DNA from: Bradyrhizobium guangzhouense
GTDB lineage: Bacteria; Pseudomonadota; Alphaproteobacteria; Rhizobiales; Xanthobacteraceae
NCBI RefSeq assembly: GCF_004114955.1
Contig: NZ_CP030053.1
Coordinates: 4,030,001 to 4,094,000 of the forward strand
Reading direction: 5' to 3'
DNA length: 64,000 bases
This document shows, one piece after another, positions 44,011 to 51,969 of this stretch. The translations under genes and the position numbers were made by a program. Positions within the stretch are counted from its first letter, which is position 1. The number at the start of each line of letters is the position of its first letter. Below the pieces are notes generated by a model. It was not told the DNA's origin and made no database searches. It saw only the letters and a list, made by a program, of their open reading frames with translations.

Positions 44011-44955
44011 CTAGCGCTGCCGCTGCGCGAGGTAGAATCCGCACAGCACGATCACGAGCCCCGTGGACTGTAGCGCCGTCGGCGGCTCGCCGAGCAGCAG
44101 CCATCCGGTCAGCAGCGTCAGCGCCGGCACGCAGGCCGGGAACACGGCCGCGCGCGCGACGCCGAGGCGCTGCACCGAGACGGCAAAGAGGTAGAGCGCC
44201 GCAGGGCCCGCGAGCACGCCCTGCACCAGCGCCTGGATCGCATTCTCGGTGAGGCCGATCGCGGCGATGTGGGCGAGACCGATCGTCCCGATGTAGATCG
44301 GCAGCAGCAGCAGCGACAGCACGCTGATGACGAGCGCGGCCGAGACCGCCGAGACGCGCCAGTGCCGCAGCAGCGCGCCGAAGCTCGCGAACATCAGGCC
44401 CGTCAGCACGAAGATCAGGTCGCCCTGCACCCCGTCGACGCCGATATGGCCGATCGATTCCGCGCCGATCACGCCGAGGCCGCCGACGATGACGATCGCC
44501 CCCGTCAGCCGCGAGAGCGAGATCCGTTCTTTGAGGAACAGTGCGGCCAGCAACAGGCCGCCGAGGGTCGCGCAGGACGGCTGGATCACGCTGCCATGGC
44601 CGAGCGGCACGAACAGGAACCCGGTGTAGGAGATCAGCGACATCACGGGGCCGCCGAGCACCATCAGCGCAAGACCCCTGCTCCAGCCGATGCCGCAGAG
44701 ATCCGAGAGCCCGGCACGCAGGACCAGCGGCAGGAAGGCGATGCCCGACCAGACGTAACGATGCACCAGAAGATCGACCGGCGTGAAGCCGACCTTCAGG
44801 CCATGCCGCGTGCCGGCAAAGCCGAGCGCCCAGAACAGCGCGGCCGACAGCCCGCAGACGACGCCAAGCAGCGCCGGCGTCCGATCGTTCGTCTGAGTGA
44901 GAGCGCCAGCGCCGCTCGTCCGCTGATCCATGGGGGCAAGCGGTACGTCAGACAA
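44011..44955 (-). CDS. EamA/DMT family transporter
   Basis: A 314-residue protein with ten hydrophobic helices in two EamA repeats (LSAALFWALGFAGTRHGLKVGFTPVDLLVHRY opens the first; a second begins near GDLIFVLTGLMFASFGALLRHW). It is an exporter of unknown metabolite. It is unrelated in detail to the EamA gene at 27859. It is convergent with the Cys-rich gene. Confidence 0.87.
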   Translation of the reverse strand: MSDVPLAPMDQRTSGAGALTQTNDRTPALLGVVCGLSAALFWALGFAGTRHGLKVGFTPVDLLVHRYVWSGIAFLPLVLRAGLSDLCGIGWSRGLALMVLGGPVMSLISYTGFLFVPLGHGSVIQPSCATLGGLLLAALFLKERISLSRLTGAIVIVGGLGVIGAESIGHIGVDGVQGDLIFVLTGLMFASFGALLRHWRVSAVSAALVISVLSLLLLPIYIGTIGLAHIAAIGLTENAIQALVQGVLAGPAALYLFAVSVQRLGVARAAVFPACVPALTLLTGWLLLGEPPTALQSTGLVIVLCGFYLAQRQR

Positions 44956-45017
44956 TGCGACGGCTCAACCCACGCCGACGCAGAGCAGGCAGACCGCGAG
45001 GGCGAATTCGGCTGCGT

Positions 45018-45164
45018 TCAGAAGAAGCCGGGACTGAGATCGAGCCCATAGGTCAGGCTGAGCACGAACACGAACAACGCGGCGGCGGCGAACATCGCGA
45101 GATGTCGGATGATGAATTCACGCGGCGACGTGACGGCAACAACGGCTTTCTGTGCAACGGGCAT
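45018..45164 (-). CDS. Small single-pass membrane protein, hypothetical
   Basis: Forty-eight residues: a polar N-terminus (MPVAQKAVVAVTSPREFIIRH) and one helix (LAMFAAAALFVFVLSLTYGL). TGGAG precedes ATG 45164. It is too small for family assignment; the clear helix and ribosome site support it as a real gene. Confidence 0.5.
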   Translation of the reverse strand: MPVAQKAVVAVTSPREFIIRHLAMFAAAALFVFVLSLTYGLDLSPGFF

Positions 45165-45381
45165 GACGGCTCCAGTATGAAAACGATTCTTGGCCGCCAA
45201 TATGCGGCGCCCGCATCAGGCGCCGCGATCTGCAAAACAAGTATTAAGGAGATCACACTCGTCTTGAACGCCCGTACACAAGTCGCGCTTGACCAGACAT
45301 TTTTTCGCGGAGGGATTCTCGATCAGCGCACCGACACGCAACGTCGGACACAAAGGAGGTGCGATGACGAGCGGACAGCGC

Positions 45382-45558
45382 TTATTTCAACGCCGCCGCC
45401 AGTGATTGCAGCTTCGCGACCAGATTGGTGCCGAGCGCATAAATCACTTCGATGATCGCGAGCGCGATGCCCGCCGCAATCAAGCCGTATTCGATCGCGG
45501 TGGCGCCGGATTCGTCGGCCGCGAATTCATTCAAGAGGCATTTCAGCTTCACACGCAT
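45382..45558 (-). CDS. Flp family type IVb pilin
   Basis: A 58-residue pilin subunit, too short for most ORF filters: MRVKLKCLLNEFAADESGA, then TAIEYGLIAAGIALAIIEVI and a tail LGTNLVAKLQSLAAALK. The class III-like leader ends before the GATAIEYGLIAAGIA helix, which has the conserved Glu at +5 typical of Flp pilins. GGAAGG precedes ATG 45558. No tad/cpa assembly genes are nearby, so it must use a system elsewhere, if expressed. Confidence 0.88.
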   Translation of the reverse strand: MRVKLKCLLNEFAADESGATAIEYGLIAAGIALAIIEVIYALGTNLVAKLQSLAAALK

Positions 45559-45857
45559 GTCCTTCCCAGGTCTACCGGACGTTGCCGGTACGGGAGGAAT
45601 GCATCATCACAATCCAAGATTGCGTAAATCCGGATCGTTCAATTTGATAGGCAAATGCAGCCAAATTTGCCTCTCCCCTGCCCCCGATGACGTAGGGAAC
45701 CTTGGGGAACTCGCGTTGCAATTGCGCAACACCGGCTTGAAAAGCCCGTTTTGGGAGATTTGCGCCATTGCGCTGCCACATCGTCCCCCGAACAATCAAT
45801 CCGCCGCGTGCTTGGCTATGCAATCTGGTTCGTTCGCGAACTTTGGAGGCAGGGATC

Positions 45858-47216
45858 ATGAATGATCGGCGGTCTCTTCTTGTGGCTGTGACGTGCCCCT
45901 CGGCCGTGATGGTCGGCTGGCTGGCGCTCTCCCTTTCCGCCTATGCCCCGGCCTTGATCGAGAACAGCGGCGCCAATTCAGCCGCCGTGGCCCGCGCCAA
46001 AGATCTCACCCGGCTCGAGCTTCCTGACTTCCCGCGTGCCGCAGCGATCGACGATGGTATCGCGCTGACCGCCGACATCGCTGCCGCCGCGGCGGCGACA
46101 CCGAGCGTGGCGATGACCGAACCGCCACCGCCCGAAGCAACCGCCCCAACCATCCAACTGGCCTCGGCCGATCCGACCGAGGTGTTGGCTGTGGCGTCGC
46201 CTGCGCCGCAGATTGCGCCCGAACCGGCTCCCGTTGCGAACGAGGCTGCGGCCGTCACCAATGAAGAGGCGCTCCTGCCGAATGAGGCTGCGCCCGCGGC
46301 AGAGCCCGCAATCAAACTCGCCTCCGCCGATCCCGGCGACGTCGTGCCGCAGGATGCGCTGTCGCCCGCCGCCATCGCGAGCGGGCCTGTGGCCGAGAGC
46401 AAGGCGTCGCCGCCGGCCGACACGGTGGCCGTACTCGACGAATGCTTCTCCATGGACGCCTGTATCGACCGCTATCTCTGGGCGCTCTATCAGCGCACTC
46501 CGAAGGAGGACTCGATCAAGGTCGAGGACCGACGTGCCGTCACCATCAAGCGCAAGGGCAAGATGGTCACGGTGATGCGCAGCTTCACAAAGCTCGTCGA
46601 CGAGGATTTTGCCTGGAAGGATCCAAAGGCGGCCGAGCACGCCAACATGCCGCTGATGGATTACGTCATCGGCGGCATGGACAAGAGCTTCAAGCAGAAG
46701 CTGTTCCACATGCTGCTCGCGGCGGAGAATGCTGGTCTGTCACCGGGCATCACCAGCGCGTTCCGTGACGACTATCGCCAGGAGATTGCGAGCGGCCTGA
46801 AAGCGGCGTCCAACCGCTCCTATCACGGCGGCAGTCTTCGTGGTGGCTACGGCCATGGCCTCGCGGCCGACATCGTCAGCACCCAGGGCAACAACCGCGC
46901 GCAGCGCTGGGCCTCGACGGAAGTGCTGTGGAAATGGGTCGACACCAACGGCAAGGCGCTCGGCATCGGTCGGCCCTACCTCGACCACGATCCCCCGCAT
47001 GTCGGCCCGATCGATGGCCCTGAATATATCTCCAAGCGCGGCATCGCGACCGACCGCAAGGAAGCCGCCAACACCAAATCGAAAAAGGCGCGCGTTGTGG
47101 CCAGCGCCAAGTCGTCAGCCAAGCCATCGAAGGCGAAGGTGCAGGCCGCGCGCGAGCAGAAGAGCTCCGCAAAGCCGCAAAAGTCGGCGCAATCGGGCGC
47201 GAAGCGGACGACTTGA
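45858..47216 (+). CDS. Exported peptidase M15/extensin-like protein
   Basis: A 452-residue protein. An N-terminal membrane segment (about 7-25) precedes a long Ala/Pro-rich spacer with repeated IxLASADP units (about 95-205). The catalytic-like domain spans about 195-395 and includes CFSMDACIDRYLWALYQRTPKED. It carries M15-type zinc ligands, H335GLAADIV and the LDHDPPHVGP segment, with GITSAFRDDYRQ before them. A Lys/Ala-rich tail may bind peptidoglycan. It is likely a cell-wall D,D- or L,D-carboxypeptidase-like enzyme; the activity is inferred. Confidence 0.8.
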   Translation: MNDRRSLLVAVTCPSAVMVGWLALSLSAYAPALIENSGANSAAVARAKDLTRLELPDFPRAAAIDDGIALTADIAAAAAATPSVAMTEPPPPEATAPTIQLASADPTEVLAVASPAPQIAPEPAPVANEAAAVTNEEALLPNEAAPAAEPAIKLASADPGDVVPQDALSPAAIASGPVAESKASPPADTVAVLDECFSMDACIDRYLWALYQRTPKEDSIKVEDRRAVTIKRKGKMVTVMRSFTKLVDEDFAWKDPKAAEHANMPLMDYVIGGMDKSFKQKLFHMLLAAENAGLSPGITSAFRDDYRQEIASGLKAASNRSYHGGSLRGGYGHGLAADIVSTQGNNRAQRWASTEVLWKWVDTNGKALGIGRPYLDHDPPHVGPIDGPEYISKRGIATDRKEAANTKSKKARVVASAKSSAKPSKAKVQAAREQKSSAKPQKSAQSGAKRTT

Positions 47217-47223
47217 CCGGGGC

Positions 47224-48036
47224 TTAAGGGCCTGACACAGGCAGTGGCACGAGACGCATTTCGGCCGATCCTTCAGCTTGTGTACGAACGAGCACGGCAA
47301 AAATGGTTTCGACCGCAAGCCGCACCGCGGGCGCGATTGCCGTGCCCTTGGCGAGATGCGCCGCGATCAGGCCGGTCAGGAGATCACCAGTGCCATAGGG
47401 GCGGATCGGCAGGCGCGGCGTTGCAAAGCGCGACAATTGCCCGTCAGCACACAGGATCGTCTCGACCTGCCCCGAGGGCGTGTCCGCGAGCGTGCAGCCT
47501 GTGGCGACGACGTCGATCCGGCGTTGCCCCGCAAGCGCGACCGCTGCGGCATGCAGTCCTTCGATATCAGTTATCTTGACGCCGGAGAGCAGCTCCAGCT
47601 CGAACTGGTTCGGCGTGATCAGGTGTGCGGCCGGCAATAGGCGGTGCCGCAGCGCATCCAAAATCCCATCAGCGACGTAGACACGGCCATCGTCGCCGAT
47701 CACGGGATCGCAGAGATAGAGGAGCTTGGAATTGCGCGACAGCGCCCGCTCGACGAAATCGGCGATGACGACCGCGTTGTCGGGTGAACCGAGATAGCCG
47801 GTGACGAGCACGGTGGCTTCATCGACGAGGCCTCGCTCCTCGACGCCTCTCAGCAGATCGGCGACAAGCTCGGCGTCGAGCACCCGCCCGCGCACGGTCG
47901 GATAGCGCGGATGGTTCGAGAGCAGTGTTGTCGGCGCGGCGGCGACGTTGACGCCCTCCGCCTGCATGGCGTGAACCGCCGCGCTGTTGCCGACATGGCC
48001 GTGGACCACCTGACTTTGAATTGAGATGACGAGCAT
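47224..48036 (-). CDS. pdxY: Pyridoxal kinase (PdxY/PdxK family)
   Basis: Phosphorylates pyridoxal in the B6 salvage pathway. The 270-residue ribokinase-fold protein opens with MLVISIQSQVVHGHVGNSAAVHAMQ, the PdxY signature (SxQSxVxxGHVGN). It has YLCDPVIGDDGRVYV and the catalytic RPYGTGDLLTGLIAAHL, where the Asp is the base. ATG 48036 gives the family start. It is convergent with the M15-like gene (7-base gap) and supplies PLP for enzymes such as the aminotransferase at 2917. Confidence 0.9.
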   Translation of the reverse strand: MLVISIQSQVVHGHVGNSAAVHAMQAEGVNVAAAPTTLLSNHPRYPTVRGRVLDAELVADLLRGVEERGLVDEATVLVTGYLGSPDNAVVIADFVERALSRNSKLLYLCDPVIGDDGRVYVADGILDALRHRLLPAAHLITPNQFELELLSGVKITDIEGLHAAAVALAGQRRIDVVATGCTLADTPSGQVETILCADGQLSRFATPRLPIRPYGTGDLLTGLIAAHLAKGTAIAPAVRLAVETIFAVLVRTQAEGSAEMRLVPLPVSGP

Positions 48037-48093
48037 GCAAAGGTCCGTAAGATCAAATGCCTGAGGTGGCAAGTGCAGCCGCAAACGCAGATG

Positions 48094-48738
48094 TCAAGAA
48101 TGACTTGCCCGGTGTGCCAGCTCACTGAGATAGGCGCAGAACATGTCTGCCAGACCGTCGGCGTGACGGACGATGTCGGCCTCACCGCGCGGTGTTTCCG
48201 AGAAGCGTTTGCCGACCTCGGCCAACGTCGTCTTGATCAGATCTCCGGCAAGCTCGCACGTTGCCTCCGAGGCCTTTGGCAGCGCTTCGCGCATGAAGGC
48301 CGCGATGATGCCCTCGCCGGCCGCGCGCGCCTCCTGCGCCTCGGGTGCATCGCGATAAAGCGGCGCGGCATCGCTGAGCGCGCCGCGGATCGCGGCTTCC
48401 TCGCATTCCGAGCGAATGAAGGCGTGCACCAGCGCGCGCAGCCGCGCCGGAGGCGGCTGCGTCTGATCCGCCAAAATGCCGCGCAGTAGCCGGCTCGTGC
48501 TGCGCCATTCGTCGCTTTGCAGGCGGAACAGGATCGCCGCCTTGTTCGGAAAATATTGATAGAGCGAGCCGACGCTCACCCCGGCCCGCTCAGCCACCCG
48601 CGCGGTGGTGAAGCGTTGGGCTCCCTCCTTCGCCAGAACCTGAACCGCAGCGTCGAGAATAGCCCCGACGAGCTCGCTCGAGCGAGCCTGTTGCGGCTGT
48701 TTTCGTGAGGAAACTGAACGGCTTCGACGATCGGCCAT
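48094..48738 (-). CDS. TetR family transcriptional regulator
   Basis: A 214-residue repressor. The helix-turn-helix domain spans about 22-70 (GAILDAAVQVLAKEGAQRFTTARVAERAGVSVGSLYQYFPNKAAIL), and the C-terminal ligand domain is all-helical. It is divergent from a methyltransferase gene, and the shared 98-base gap has a 10-bp-arm palindrome at 48764-48789 that is its likely operator. GGGGGAAT-like purines precede ATG 48738. The inducer is unknown. Confidence 0.9.
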   Translation of the reverse strand: MADRRSRSVSSRKQPQQARSSELVGAILDAAVQVLAKEGAQRFTTARVAERAGVSVGSLYQYFPNKAAILFRLQSDEWRSTSRLLRGILADQTQPPPARLRALVHAFIRSECEEAAIRGALSDAAPLYRDAPEAQEARAAGEGIIAAFMREALPKASEATCELAGDLIKTTLAEVGKRFSETPRGEADIVRHADGLADMFCAYLSELAHRASHS

Positions 48739-48763
48739 GACGCTCCCGGGGGAATGCGAATAG

Positions 48764-48789
48764 GAAATGCGACGAATTAGTCGTATTTC
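48764..48789. promoter_or_regulatory. Operator-like palindrome between tetR and the methyltransferase gene
   Basis: GAAATGCGAC, 6 bases, GTCGTATTTC: 10-bp arms with one mismatch, centred between divergent starts, the size and position of a TetR operator. Confidence 0.6.
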
Positions 48790-48836
48790 AGTCCGCACGC
48801 AAGCAGGCGCTCTGCGGTGAACCTTGGAGAGACCAA

Positions 48837-49502
48837 ATGACCACCCCGACAATGGCATCGCTTGCACCGCTGCTGGATCGTCTGTTCGATCAGGACGAAG
48901 CAGCGCGCGGCGACCTGCGAGCCGCCTTCGCCGATGTGACCGACGCCGATCGCGTCAGGATGATGCAAAGCAAGACCGGTTACCGCGACCTTTACGCCCG
49001 CCTGAAGGACGCGCCGCTTGCCGTCTCGCGCGAGACGGGCAACCTGTTGTACATGCTGGCGCGCAGCTCGCGCGCCAGGACGATCGTCGAATTCGGCACC
49101 TCGTTCGGCATCTCGGCCCTGCATTTGGCTGCAGCCTTGCGCGACAATGGTGGCGGGCGCCTGATCACCAGTGAGTTCGAGCCATCCAAGGCAGCGCGGG
49201 CCCGCGAGAACCTCAGGGACGGCGGGCTGGCCGATCTCGTCGAAATCCGCGAAGGCGATGCGCTGAAGACGCTGAGCGTCGATCTGCCCGATCAGATCGA
49301 TCTCGTGCTGCTCGACGGCGCCAAGGCGCTCTATCCTGATATCCTCGACCTGGTCGAAGATCGCTTGAGGCCGGGCGCGATCATCGTGGCCGACAATGCC
49401 GACGACAGCCCCGACTATCTGGCGCGCGTGCGCGCGCCCGGCAGCGACTACATGTCCACGGCCTTCGCAGAGGATGTCGAGCTCTCCGTGCGGATCGGTT
49501 AG
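48837..49502 (+). CDS. O-methyltransferase, class I SAM-dependent (COMT/DUF family)
   Basis: A 221-residue protein resembling catechol O-methyltransferase-like enzymes. SAM motif I is IVEFGTSFGISALHLAAAL, followed by ITSEFEPSKAARARENL, the acidic IREGDAL and LVLLDGAKALYPDILDLV, which contains the metal/catalytic Asp. GGAGAGACC precedes the ATG. It is controlled in all likelihood by the divergent TetR protein. The substrate is unknown. A strong hairpin (49530-49563) follows the stop. Confidence 0.85.
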   Translation: MTTPTMASLAPLLDRLFDQDEAARGDLRAAFADVTDADRVRMMQSKTGYRDLYARLKDAPLAVSRETGNLLYMLARSSRARTIVEFGTSFGISALHLAAALRDNGGGRLITSEFEPSKAARARENLRDGGLADLVEIREGDALKTLSVDLPDQIDLVLLDGAKALYPDILDLVEDRLRPGAIIVADNADDSPDYLARVRAPGSDYMSTAFAEDVELSVRIG

Positions 49503-49529
49503 AGCCGCATCGAACATATCGCGGCACCC

Positions 49530-49563
49530 GGAGCCGCCGTACGATTCGTCGTGCGGCGGCTCC
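49530..49563. terminator. Hairpin after the methyltransferase gene
   Basis: A perfect 10-bp stem GGAGCCGCCG / CGGCGGCTCC with a 14-base loop. It has no T tract, so it may act as a factor-dependent or stabilising hairpin. Confidence 0.45.
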
Positions 49564-49662
49564 GTGGCGCGGAAGTCCTCGGGTTTTGCCTTGTCGCAGG
49601 CTCGTCACTCACACGTGATATCTGCTCCCCACAAACGCCATGTCGCGCGTGCTAAACATACC

Positions 49663-49674
49663 TACCGCGCGGTA
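49663..49674. promoter_or_regulatory. Palindromic operator upstream of the SMR-TetR operon
   Basis: TACCGCGCGGTA is a perfect 12-bp palindrome 28 bases upstream of the pump start codon. It is a likely site for the TetR protein encoded in the same operon. Confidence 0.5.
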
Positions 49675-49701
49675 TCTTTGGCGCGCGCGCTCGAGATCGC
49701 C

Positions 49702-50046
49702 ATGACGTCTGCCTTCACCTCTTACGCCGCATTAGCCCTCGCCATTGTGTTCGAGGTGACGGCATCGGCCTTTTTGCAGCAGTCCGCGCAGTTCACGCGG
49801 CCGTGGCCGACGCTGGCGATGGGGCTGTTCTATGTCGCCTCGTTCTACGCGCTGTCGGTCGCGATCCGGGTCATCCCCCTGAGCGTCGCCTATGCGATCT
49901 GGGGCGGGGTCGGCATCATCCTGACCGCCACCGTCTCGTTCGTGCTGTTCCGCCAGATGCTGGACGCCGCCGCCTTCGTCGGCATCGCGCTGATCGTCTC
50001 GGGCGTCGTGGTCATCAACCTGTTCTCGCAGACGACGGCGCATTGA
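49702..50046 (+). CDS. Small multidrug resistance (SMR/EmrE) family transporter
   Basis: A 114-residue protein with four hydrophobic helices. The proton/drug-binding Glu is E18 in ALAIVFEVTASAFL. SVAYAIWGGVGIILTATVSFVLF is the second diagnostic segment. It works as a dimer that exports cationic compounds by proton exchange. The stop overlaps the downstream tetR start by one base (TGATG), so the two form an operon with a probable autoregulatory operator upstream. Confidence 0.92.
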   Translation: MTSAFTSYAALALAIVFEVTASAFLQQSAQFTRPWPTLAMGLFYVASFYALSVAIRVIPLSVAYAIWGGVGIILTATVSFVLFRQMLDAAAFVGIALIVSGVVVINLFSQTTAH

Positions 50047-50615
50047 TGCCGGCGAGCGCCTATACCCGCGCCAAGCAGCCCGAGCAGGTGCGGCGCGCCT
50101 TGCTCGACTGTGCAGCAACGATCGCGATGGACCACGGTGTCTCCGGCATTACCGTCCAGGCGGTGGCGGCGGCCGCCGGAGTCACCAAGGGCGGGCTGTT
50201 TCATCACTTTGGCAGCAAGCAGGCGCTGATCGAGGGCCTGTTCGCCGATCTGCTCGCCCGCGTCGATGCCGAGATCGACGCCGCCATCGAAGCGGATCCG
50301 AAACCGCGCGGCAGTTTTACGCGCGCCTATGTGAATGCCGTCTTCACCGGAAAGGCGTTCGGCTTCACAACGCCCTGGGCGACATTGTGCATGGTGGCCG
50401 TCACCGATCCGTCTTTGCGCCGACTTTGGAACGACTGGATGAAGGCGCGCCTGAAAAGACATCGCGCCACGGACGCGGCGCCGGAGTTCCACATCGTCCG
50501 TCTCGCCGCCGATGGTGCCTGGCTGTCCTTTGTCACGACGGGACAGACCCGCATGAACGCCGATCTGCGCGCCGTGCACGACCGCCTGATCGCGCAGACC
50601 TATCGTTCCGCCTGA
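50046..50615 (+). CDS. TetR/AcrR family regulator
   Basis: A 189-residue repressor. The helix-turn-helix region (about 10-55) reads LLDCAATIAMDHGVSGITVQAVAAAAGVTKGGLFHHFGSKQALIEGL. A helical ligand domain follows. Translation is coupled to the SMR pump gene by the one-base overlap. It likely binds the TACCGCGCGGTA site and represses its own operon until a pump substrate binds. Confidence 0.9.
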   Translation: MPASAYTRAKQPEQVRRALLDCAATIAMDHGVSGITVQAVAAAAGVTKGGLFHHFGSKQALIEGLFADLLARVDAEIDAAIEADPKPRGSFTRAYVNAVFTGKAFGFTTPWATLCMVAVTDPSLRRLWNDWMKARLKRHRATDAAPEFHIVRLAADGAWLSFVTTGQTRMNADLRAVHDRLIAQTYRSA

Positions 50616-50633
50616 CCGTATCAGGATCGGCGA

Positions 50634-51032
50634 CTACTGGCTCTGGGCGGGCTTCGGTTGGCTCTCCGCCGGCTTCGGCGGACGCGGCTTGGATCGGGTT
50701 GGCTTTGCGCCAGGCTTTGCGGCTGCGCCAGGAGGCGGCGTGTCGACCGACACCAGATAGGCCGCGAGCACCTTCGCCGTATCCGGTCCTGCCGAATAAT
50801 GGTCCTGGAGAAACCAGGATAGCGTCAGGGTGTAGCGCCCCTTGGCGAGCCCGCGCGGGCTGCGGTGGCAGGTCGCGCAGCCGTCGGCGAAGAGCTTTTC
50901 AGGCGATTTGCCGGCGTCGAGATTTTGCGCGGAGACGAACGGTGTCGTCAGCACCGCGGCGGCCGCGACGAGGGTTCCAACAATCATCAGAGGCGCGATG
51001 ACCTCGCGCCCCCGTCGAAACAACGATCTCAA
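50634..51032 (-). CDS. Exported c-type cytochrome, monoheme
   Basis: A 132-residue protein. A basic N-terminus and helix (REVIAPLMIVGTLVAAAAVLTTPFVSA) form a signal or anchor. The heme motif is CATCH (FADGCATCHRSPRG), and the C-terminal third is Pro/Lys-rich and disordered. No clear axial Met is seen; the ligand may be in a non-standard loop. TTG 51032 is chosen because GGGGAA lies before it; ATG 50987 is an alternative giving 117 residues. It is convergent with the TetR gene. Confidence 0.75.
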   Translation of the reverse strand: MRSLFRRGREVIAPLMIVGTLVAAAAVLTTPFVSAQNLDAGKSPEKLFADGCATCHRSPRGLAKGRYTLTLSWFLQDHYSAGPDTAKVLAAYLVSVDTPPPGAAAKPGAKPTRSKPRPPKPAESQPKPAQSQ

Positions 51033-51057
51033 TGTCGTTCCCCAGCTCGTCCTGCGG

Positions 51058-51237
51058 TCAAGCCGCCAGCAACTGATCGAACTCCGGCGGCGCATAGGCC
51101 TTGCCGTCCTGATCGGTGATGACGACCCGCCAGCCTTCGCTTGCCCAAACCTTCGCCTTCGCCACGATGAGCAATCGGCTCTCGCGGGCAAAACTGTACT
51201 TCTCATTGTCGCGTTCTGCGATCATCTTATAGGCCAA
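51058..51237 (-). CDS. Small hypothetical protein
   Basis: Fifty-nine residues (MAYKMIAERDNEKYSFARESRLLIVAKAKVWASEGWRVVITDQDGKAYAPPEFDQLLAA) starting at TTG 51237, which has an AAGGGGA ribosome site seven bases upstream. ATG 51225 is the next choice. An amphipathic helix precedes a short beta hairpin (GWRVVITDQDGKAY). No family was recognised, but the composition is protein-like. Confidence 0.55.
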   Translation of the reverse strand: MAYKMIAERDNEKYSFARESRLLIVAKAKVWASEGWRVVITDQDGKAYAPPEFDQLLAA

Positions 51238-51517
51238 TGCGCATCCCCTTGCGTTGCCCTGCACCCGACCTCGTCGTGGCAGCGGCCTTTGGCGGCAATT
51301 CGCCGGGAGCGTGGCAATTTGGTGCCGTCCGCGGCAGCATTGTGAGATAGCACCGACCCCTTCGGAGCGCTGGCACCTCATGATGCGTCGCATCTTGGAT
51401 GTGATTGCTTGCCGGGAGCTGGTTCAAGGGCTCGCCTGCGGATGCGCAGGTGCCGAGCTGCCAGCCGGGCCCGGGCCTATCGCCGCCGCGACAGAACCGA
51501 TAGCGCCAAAAATCCGC

Positions 51518-51796
51518 TTAGTGGACGCGGATCACATGTGGCCGGCCGAGATCTATCAGACCCTGCACAGCCGATAGACGGTCGTCCAGGGCCGCTATGG
51601 TGAGCAACAAATTGTTGCGGCGTTCGTCGAGCATACCCATTTCGGCCCCGGAGAGCTTTGTGCTCGCCCGCTCCTTGTGGATGCCATCGAGGGATTTGCG
51701 CAACCCGGCAATCAGGCCGGCCAGTTGCTTGGCCTCTCTGGTCATCGACCGCTTCGCGACACTTTGGCGGCGCGACTCCGCCTGGTTCTGTCTCAT
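51518..51796 (-). CDS. Helical hypothetical protein
   Basis: A 92-residue soluble protein, predicted as one long helical hairpin (EAKQLAGLIAGLRKSLDGIHKERASTKLSG, then MLDERRNNLLLTIAALDDRLSAVQGLIDLG). A basic N-terminus (MRQNQAESRRQSVAKRS) might bind nucleic acid. GGGAGG nine bases before ATG 51796 favours this start over ATG 51805. No known family. Confidence 0.6.
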   Translation of the reverse strand: MRQNQAESRRQSVAKRSMTREAKQLAGLIAGLRKSLDGIHKERASTKLSGAEMGMLDERRNNLLLTIAALDDRLSAVQGLIDLGRPHVIRVH

Positions 51797-51933
51797 CGTC
51801 AACATCCTCCCGTAGCCCCGCTGCCCCGAGTGGATGCTTACAGCTTTGAATAGACGTGTTACGATCAATGAAATCTGCGGGCGAAGAACTTTCTTAAATT
51901 GTAGGCGGACGGAACTCGCGCCAATCCAAACAA

Positions 51934-51958
51934 AAAGCCCGGCGGGAGGCCGGGCTTT
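51934..51958 (-). terminator. Rho-independent terminator of the SH3 gene
   Basis: AAAGCCCGGC, GGGAG loop, GCCGGGCTTT: a perfect 10-bp stem, followed on the minus strand by a run of five T including the last two stem bases. Confidence 0.85.
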
Positions 51959-51969
51959 CGTGGCGAATA

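Noticed and set aside
45572..45859. Minus-strand 95-codon frame between the Flp pilin and the M15-like gene
   Set aside because: It has no motif or ribosome site and covers the expected promoter region of the M15-like gene.
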